Positions 60,585 through 64,000 of a stretch of 64,000 nucleotides of DNA are shown piece by piece (position 1 is the first letter of the stretch; every line of letters starts with the position of its first letter). Origin of the DNA: Vreelandella titanicae BH1 (lineage in GTDB: Bacteria; Pseudomonadota; Gammaproteobacteria; Pseudomonadales; Halomonadaceae); the NCBI RefSeq assembly GCF_000336575.1, contig NZ_AOPO01000015.1:36369-100368 (forward strand), written 5' to 3'. The notes beneath the pieces are model-generated. The model had not been told where the DNA came from, did no database searches, and saw only the letters and a program-made list of their open reading frames with translations. The translations under genes were made by a program, and so were the position numbers.

Positions 60585-61660
60585 CGCGAACTATCCCATG
60601 CGTCTTCGCGTGCCTGCATACGTGCGTCACGCTCTTGCTGGCGTGCCTCGCGGCGAGCACGCTCTTCCACTTCCTGCTGGGATTCGAACATATCGTAGGC
60701 TTCGATAATGCGCTGTACCAGCGGGTGGCGTACCACATCCTTGGCGGCAAAGTGGGTGACGCCGATGCCTTGAGTGTCTTTCAACACGTCGAGCACCTGA
60801 ATCAGCCCTGAACGCTGGCCTTTGGGGAGATCGACCTGGGTCACGTCGCCGGTAATCACGGCGGTGGAGCCAAAGCCAATCCGGGTCAGGAACATTTTCA
60901 TCTGCTCCGGGGTGGTGTTCTGGCTCTCATCCAGAATGATGTAGGAGTTATTGAGTGTGCGGCCACGCATATAGGCCAGCGGGGCAATCTCAATCACCTG
61001 ACGCTCAATCAGTTTTGCCACCTGCTCGAAGCCAATCATTTCATACAGGGCATCGTAAAGGGGCCGCAGGTAGGGATCGATTTTCTGGGCCAGGTCGCCG
61101 GGCAAGAAGCCAAGTTTTTCACCCGCTTCCACCGCCGGGCGCACGAGCAGGATGCGGCGTACTTCCTGTTGGTTGAGTGCCTCAACCGCGGCGGCAACAG
61201 CGAGGTAGGTTTTACCGGTACCCGCAGGGCCAATGCCGAAATTGATATCGTGTTCGCGGATACTGGATACGTAGCGCTGCTGGTTGAGCCCGCGCGGTTT
61301 GATCATGGTGCGTGGGGTGCGCATGATCACTTCATCGCTGCTGCCGACGCCGTCAGCTTCCTCTTCCAGCGCTTCAAGCCCAGACTCTTGCAGGAACAGG
61401 TGCACAGTGTCGGCCTCAAGTTCGCTCGCCGCTGTTTCGCGATAGAGGTGTTCCAACACGTTCGCCGCTGCTTTGATGCGGTTGGCTGGGCCCGCCAGTT
61501 GGAACACATTGCCCCGGTTGCGCAGCGTCACATCTAGGCGGCTTTCAATCAGCTTCAAATGCTCGTCCTGCTGGCCGCAAAGGCTAGCAAGGCGCTGCGG
61601 ATCATTGGGTTCAAGGCTTAAGGTGATGATGCGATTGGCCTGAGGTGTTGGCTGGCTCAA
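60581..61660 (-). CDS. ybeZ: PhoH-like ATPase YbeZ
   Basis: This 359-residue protein has a PhoH NTPase core with Walker A GPAGTGKT (144-151) and a Walker B-like YIILDESQNTTPEQMKMF segment, and an N-terminal KH-like part. The basic, Arg/Glu-rich tail (RARREARQQERDARMQAREDAW) may bind RNA. It works with YbeY in ribosome maturation. Confidence 0.94.
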   Translation of the reverse strand: MSQPTPQANRIITLSLEPNDPQRLASLCGQQDEHLKLIESRLDVTLRNRGNVFQLAGPANRIKAAANVLEHLYRETAASELEADTVHLFLQESGLEALEEEADGVGSSDEVIMRTPRTMIKPRGLNQQRYVSSIREHDINFGIGPAGTGKTYLAVAAAVEALNQQEVRRILLVRPAVEAGEKLGFLPGDLAQKIDPYLRPLYDALYEMIGFEQVAKLIERQVIEIAPLAYMRGRTLNNSYIILDESQNTTPEQMKMFLTRIGFGSTAVITGDVTQVDLPKGQRSGLIQVLDVLKDTQGIGVTHFAAKDVVRHPLVQRIIEAYDMFESQQEVEERARREARQQERDARMQAREDAWDSSR

Positions 61661-61945
61661 GAGTGGGAAACCCCTCGTTAGTGTGTGTATCGTTCAGCTT
61701 ACTGCCCCGCCAGAAGCGGGGCAATGATCTATGCTAACTGAAAGGTACTTTATACAGTACGGTGCCGAGAGCAGGTTTCCGCGAGGGCGCTGTGAACCCT
61801 TCCTTGGGCGCTACTTTTGCCATCTGACCGCCATGGATGGCGGAAATGCCGGAATTGTTGGGAACCCTTTCCGGCCCTGGCAAAAGACCCTCGCTACAAC
61901 CTGTTCTCGCACTCGTTATCGGGCATTTATAAATGCGTTAAACAA
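61661..61945. other. Intergenic region between ybeZ and miaB with GC hairpin
   Basis: These 285 bases hold no gene. A perfect eight-base hairpin TGCCCCGC/GCGGGGCA with loop CAGAA lies at 61703-61723, 43 bases before the ybeZ start. It may be an attenuator, a processing site or a leftover terminator of miaB; no T-run is seen on the minus strand. The size of the gap suggests that ybeZ has its own promoter. Confidence 0.4.
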
Positions 61946-63289
61946 TCAATAGCGCTCAGGTGAGGCAAGCTCACCGCGTAGCGAATTGGGAAATGCCTCG
62001 GTGATCTCTACATCGACAAAGTAGCCGATTAGTTCGGTGGGGTTGGCAGCGCGGAAGTTAACCACTCGGTTATTCTCGGTACGCCCTGAGAGTTGGCCGG
62101 GGTCGCGGGGCGAAAAGCCGTTAACCAGTACACGCTGTGTGCTGCCGACCATGCGGCGGCTAATTTGCGCGGTTTGCTGAATGATCCGCTCCTGCAGAAT
62201 CGCCAGACGCTGCTTTTTGACACTCTCCGGTGTTTCATCCGGCAGGCCAGAAGCAGGTGTGCCGGGGCGTGCGGAGTAAACGAAGCTGAACGAATGATCG
62301 AAGCCGATTTGATGAATTAAATTCATCGTCGCTTCAAAATCTTCTTCTGTTTCGCCAGGGAAGCCGATGATGAAGTCAGAAGAGAAGCTGATGTCCGGGC
62401 GGTTGGCGCGGATGCGCTCCATCTTTTCAATGTATTCGGCCGCCGTATGCCCGCGCTTCATGGCAGTAAGAATACGGTCTGAACCCGACTGTACCGGCAG
62501 GTGAAGGTGGCTCACCAGCTCAGGGATATCGGCAAAGGCGTCAACTAGGCTGTCGGTAAACTCCACCGGGTGTGAGGTGGTAAAGCGGATGCGGTCAATG
62601 CCCTCAACCGCCGCAACGCAGGCAATCAGTTCGGCCAGGTCGATTTCATCGCCAAGCTGGTTTTCACCGCGGTAGGCATTGACGTTCTGGCCCAACAGGT
62701 TGATCTCGCGCACGCCCTGGTCGGAAAGGTGAATGACTTCATCCATTACTGCCTCAAAGGGGCGCGAGACTTCTTCACCGCGGGTGTAGGGCACCACGCA
62801 GAAGGTGCAGTACTTTGAGCAACCTTCCATGATCGACACAAACGCCGTTGCGCCATCAGAAGAGGGCTTGGGCAGGTGGTCGAATTTTTCGATCTCTGGA
62901 AAGGTGACATCTACCGCCGCAATCTGATTATTGCCACGGGCATCCAGCATTGAGGGTACGCGGTGCAGGGTTTGCGGCCCGAACACCATGTCCACGTGAG
63001 GCGCGCGCTTGCGAATGGCTTCGCCTTCCTGGCTTGCCACGCAGCCGCCCACGCCAATCACCAGGTTGGGATTGGCGTCTTTAAGTTTTTTCCAGCGTCC
63101 CAGCTGATGAAAAACTTTTTCCTGCGCTTTTTCGCGAATCGAGCAGGTGTTTAACAGAATGACATCGGCTTCACGCTCATTATCAGTGAGTTCGAGCTGG
63201 TGAGATTCGCCGAGTAGATCCGCCATGCGGGAGGAGTCGTACTCGTTCATTTGGCAGCCGTGCGTTTTGATGAAGAGCTTCTTCGCCAT
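61946..63289 (-). CDS. miaB: tRNA-2-methylthio-N6-dimethylallyladenosine synthase
   Basis: This 447-residue radical-SAM methylthiotransferase has N-terminal cluster cysteines Cys12, Cys49 and Cys83, a radical-SAM CxxxCxxC (Cys157, Cys161, Cys164; CSKYCTFCVVPYTRG) and a C-terminal TRAM domain. It adds the 2-methylthio group to i6A37 of tRNAs reading UNN codons. It starts the conserved cluster that runs to lnt. Confidence 0.96.
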   Translation of the reverse strand: MAKKLFIKTHGCQMNEYDSSRMADLLGESHQLELTDNEREADVILLNTCSIREKAQEKVFHQLGRWKKLKDANPNLVIGVGGCVASQEGEAIRKRAPHVDMVFGPQTLHRVPSMLDARGNNQIAAVDVTFPEIEKFDHLPKPSSDGATAFVSIMEGCSKYCTFCVVPYTRGEEVSRPFEAVMDEVIHLSDQGVREINLLGQNVNAYRGENQLGDEIDLAELIACVAAVEGIDRIRFTTSHPVEFTDSLVDAFADIPELVSHLHLPVQSGSDRILTAMKRGHTAAEYIEKMERIRANRPDISFSSDFIIGFPGETEEDFEATMNLIHQIGFDHSFSFVYSARPGTPASGLPDETPESVKKQRLAILQERIIQQTAQISRRMVGSTQRVLVNGFSPRDPGQLSGRTENNRVVNFRAANPTELIGYFVDVEITEAFPNSLRGELASPERY

Positions 63290-63439
63290 CGGTACCTGTC
63301 ATCTATGAGTCGTCGGGGGACGAGGATGAATGGAGTGTCGTCGTGCGGTCGGCAGTGATAGTGCCCGAACCGCTATCGTTAGTTGGCGCATTATACGGAT
63401 ACAAGAAACCAGCGGCTAGCGTTCATCCATAATCGATAC

Positions 63440-63467
63440 TTGACCCTCACGATTCTATGGGTATACT
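63440..63467 (+). promoter_or_regulatory. Predicted sigma70 promoter of the tRNA-Asn array
   Basis: TTGACC (63440-63445) and TATACT (63462-63467), 16 bases apart, form a near-consensus promoter about 20 bases before the first tRNA. The following ACGCACCG is a GC-rich discriminator, typical of stringently controlled stable RNA promoters. Confidence 0.8.
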
Positions 63468-63487
63468 ACGCACCGTGTTTGAGCAGT

Positions 63488-63563
63488 TCCTCGATAGCTC
63501 AGTTGGTAGAGCAAATGACTGTTAATCATTGGGTCGCAGGTTCGAGTCCTGCTCGAGGAGCCA
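63488..63563 (+). tRNA. tRNA-Asn (GUU), copy 1
   Basis: A 76-base cloverleaf with an encoded CCA end. The acceptor arm TCCTCGA pairs with TCGAGGA, the D arm is GCTCAGTTGGTAGAGC, the anticodon GTT is at 63521-63523, and the T arm has GGTTCGAGTCC. Identical to the two copies that follow. Confidence 0.97.
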
Positions 63564-63656
63564 ATCAATTGCTGGAAGTTATTAGCAATTTTGGTTTCGC
63601 TTTAAACATGATAGCGTTTGAAAAGACAGCGCTTATGAAAAAATAGCTTAAGATGT

Positions 63657-63732
63657 TCCTCGATAGCTCAGTTGGTAGAGCAAATGACTGTTAATCATTG
63701 GGTCGCAGGTTCGAGTCCTGCTCGAGGAGCCA
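63657..63732 (+). tRNA. tRNA-Asn (GUU), copy 2
   Basis: The 76 bases are identical to copy 1, including anticodon GTT and the encoded CCA. It is separated from copy 1 by 93 bases of unrelated spacer, so it probably shares the transcript from the promoter at 63440. Confidence 0.97.
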
Positions 63733-63828
63733 AGTTATCACATCAGTACTTCACAGGTACTGCGCATTAGCTAGCTGTTTAAGATATGCCGATACGGGGA
63801 TATCTTCATATAACAGGTAGTGCACTGT

Positions 63829-63904
63829 TCCTCGATAGCTCAGTTGGTAGAGCAAATGACTGTTAATCATTGGGTCGCAGGTTCGAGTCCTGCTCGAGGA
63901 GCCA
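63829..63904 (+). tRNA. tRNA-Asn (GUU), copy 3
   Basis: The 76 bases are identical to copies 1 and 2, with a 96-base spacer before it. The 96 bases after it to the window end hold no feature that I can support. Confidence 0.97.
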
Positions 63905-64000
63905 TTTAAGCCCCCTGTTAGTCTAAGTCTCACTGTTTCTTTAATACCCGCTGCTTAATGGCATCTGGGTGTTTTTCTGTGCCTGAATGCCGCGCATTCG

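Noticed and set aside
63383..63646. Plus-strand 87-residue frame with SSIAQLVEQMTVNHWVAGSSPARG
   Set aside because: It is the sense translation of the first tRNA-Asn gene and its promoter, not a protein gene.
63751..63933. 60-residue minus-strand frame containing SSRTRTCDP and NSHLLYQLSY
   Set aside because: This peptide is the antisense translation of the third tRNA-Asn gene, a well-known false gene in automated annotation.
63930..64000. Open minus-strand frame running off the right edge (about 22 codons, ending IKQRVLKKQ)
   Set aside because: It looks protein-like but is too short to tell from chance; the sequence beyond 64000 is needed.

Overview
The window looks like chromosomal DNA of a gammaproteobacterium, most probably a moderately halophilic member of the Halomonadaceae (Halomonas/Vreelandella type). 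This is inferred from the miaB-ybeZ-ybeY-corC-lnt operon, from gammaproteobacterial families such as DUF3581 and NhaP2/CvrA-type K+/H+ antiporters, and from the general look of the proteins. I see no prophage, insertion sequence, integrase, CRISPR array or rRNA. Gene density is high, and most entries are metabolic, regulatory or transport genes.

Layout. 1-13.3 kb: an accessory mix. It holds a DUF523 gene cut by the left edge, acetyltransferases, a MarR/EamA divergent pair with two clear palindromic operators, the remnant of a LysR gene, a quinone reductase, an orphan bluB, a MASE2-GAF-GGDEF cyclase, a WYL regulator facing a glutathione transferase, and a LysR-amidase-DUF3311-sodium symporter unit. 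13.3-24.8 kb: DUF2252, a second (7TM) diguanylate cyclase, a QmcA/NfeD membrane pair, a UPF0126 channel, a 1003-residue AsmA-like protein, DUF3581 and a K+/H+ antiporter. 

24.9-36.0 kb is the most unusual block. Two divergent operons encode two transglutaminase-fold proteins (one fused to a DUF2126 putative amidoligase), two circularly permuted ATP-grasp proteins and two alpha-E domains (one fused, one free). A small membrane protein lies at one end and a zinc-ribbon metallopeptidase at the other. Together they look like a poorly characterised peptide-ligation or peptide-tagging system. In the fused protein the ATP-grasp half lacks the segment that holds the ATP-binding lysine in its partner.

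36.0-51.7 kb: mmsA behind a palindromic operator, a TPP riboswitch directly controlling a sodium-symporter-family transporter whose gene overlaps a CorA-type Mg2+ channel gene, a dehydrogenase/proline-racemase-like pair (the latter lacking both usual cysteines), arfB, a D-2-hydroxyacid dehydrogenase, and a periplasmic binding protein followed by a chemoreceptor with a large helical sensor domain. 51.7-57.4 kb: small hypothetical and regulatory genes, including LysR/VOC and AraC/alcohol dehydrogenase divergent pairs. 57.5-63.3 kb: the conserved lnt-corC-ybeY-ybeZ-miaB cluster on the minus strand. 63.4-64.0 kb: three identical tRNA-Asn genes behind a strong sigma70-type promoter.

Assignments rest on reading translated sequences, motifs and gene order; no database search was run.
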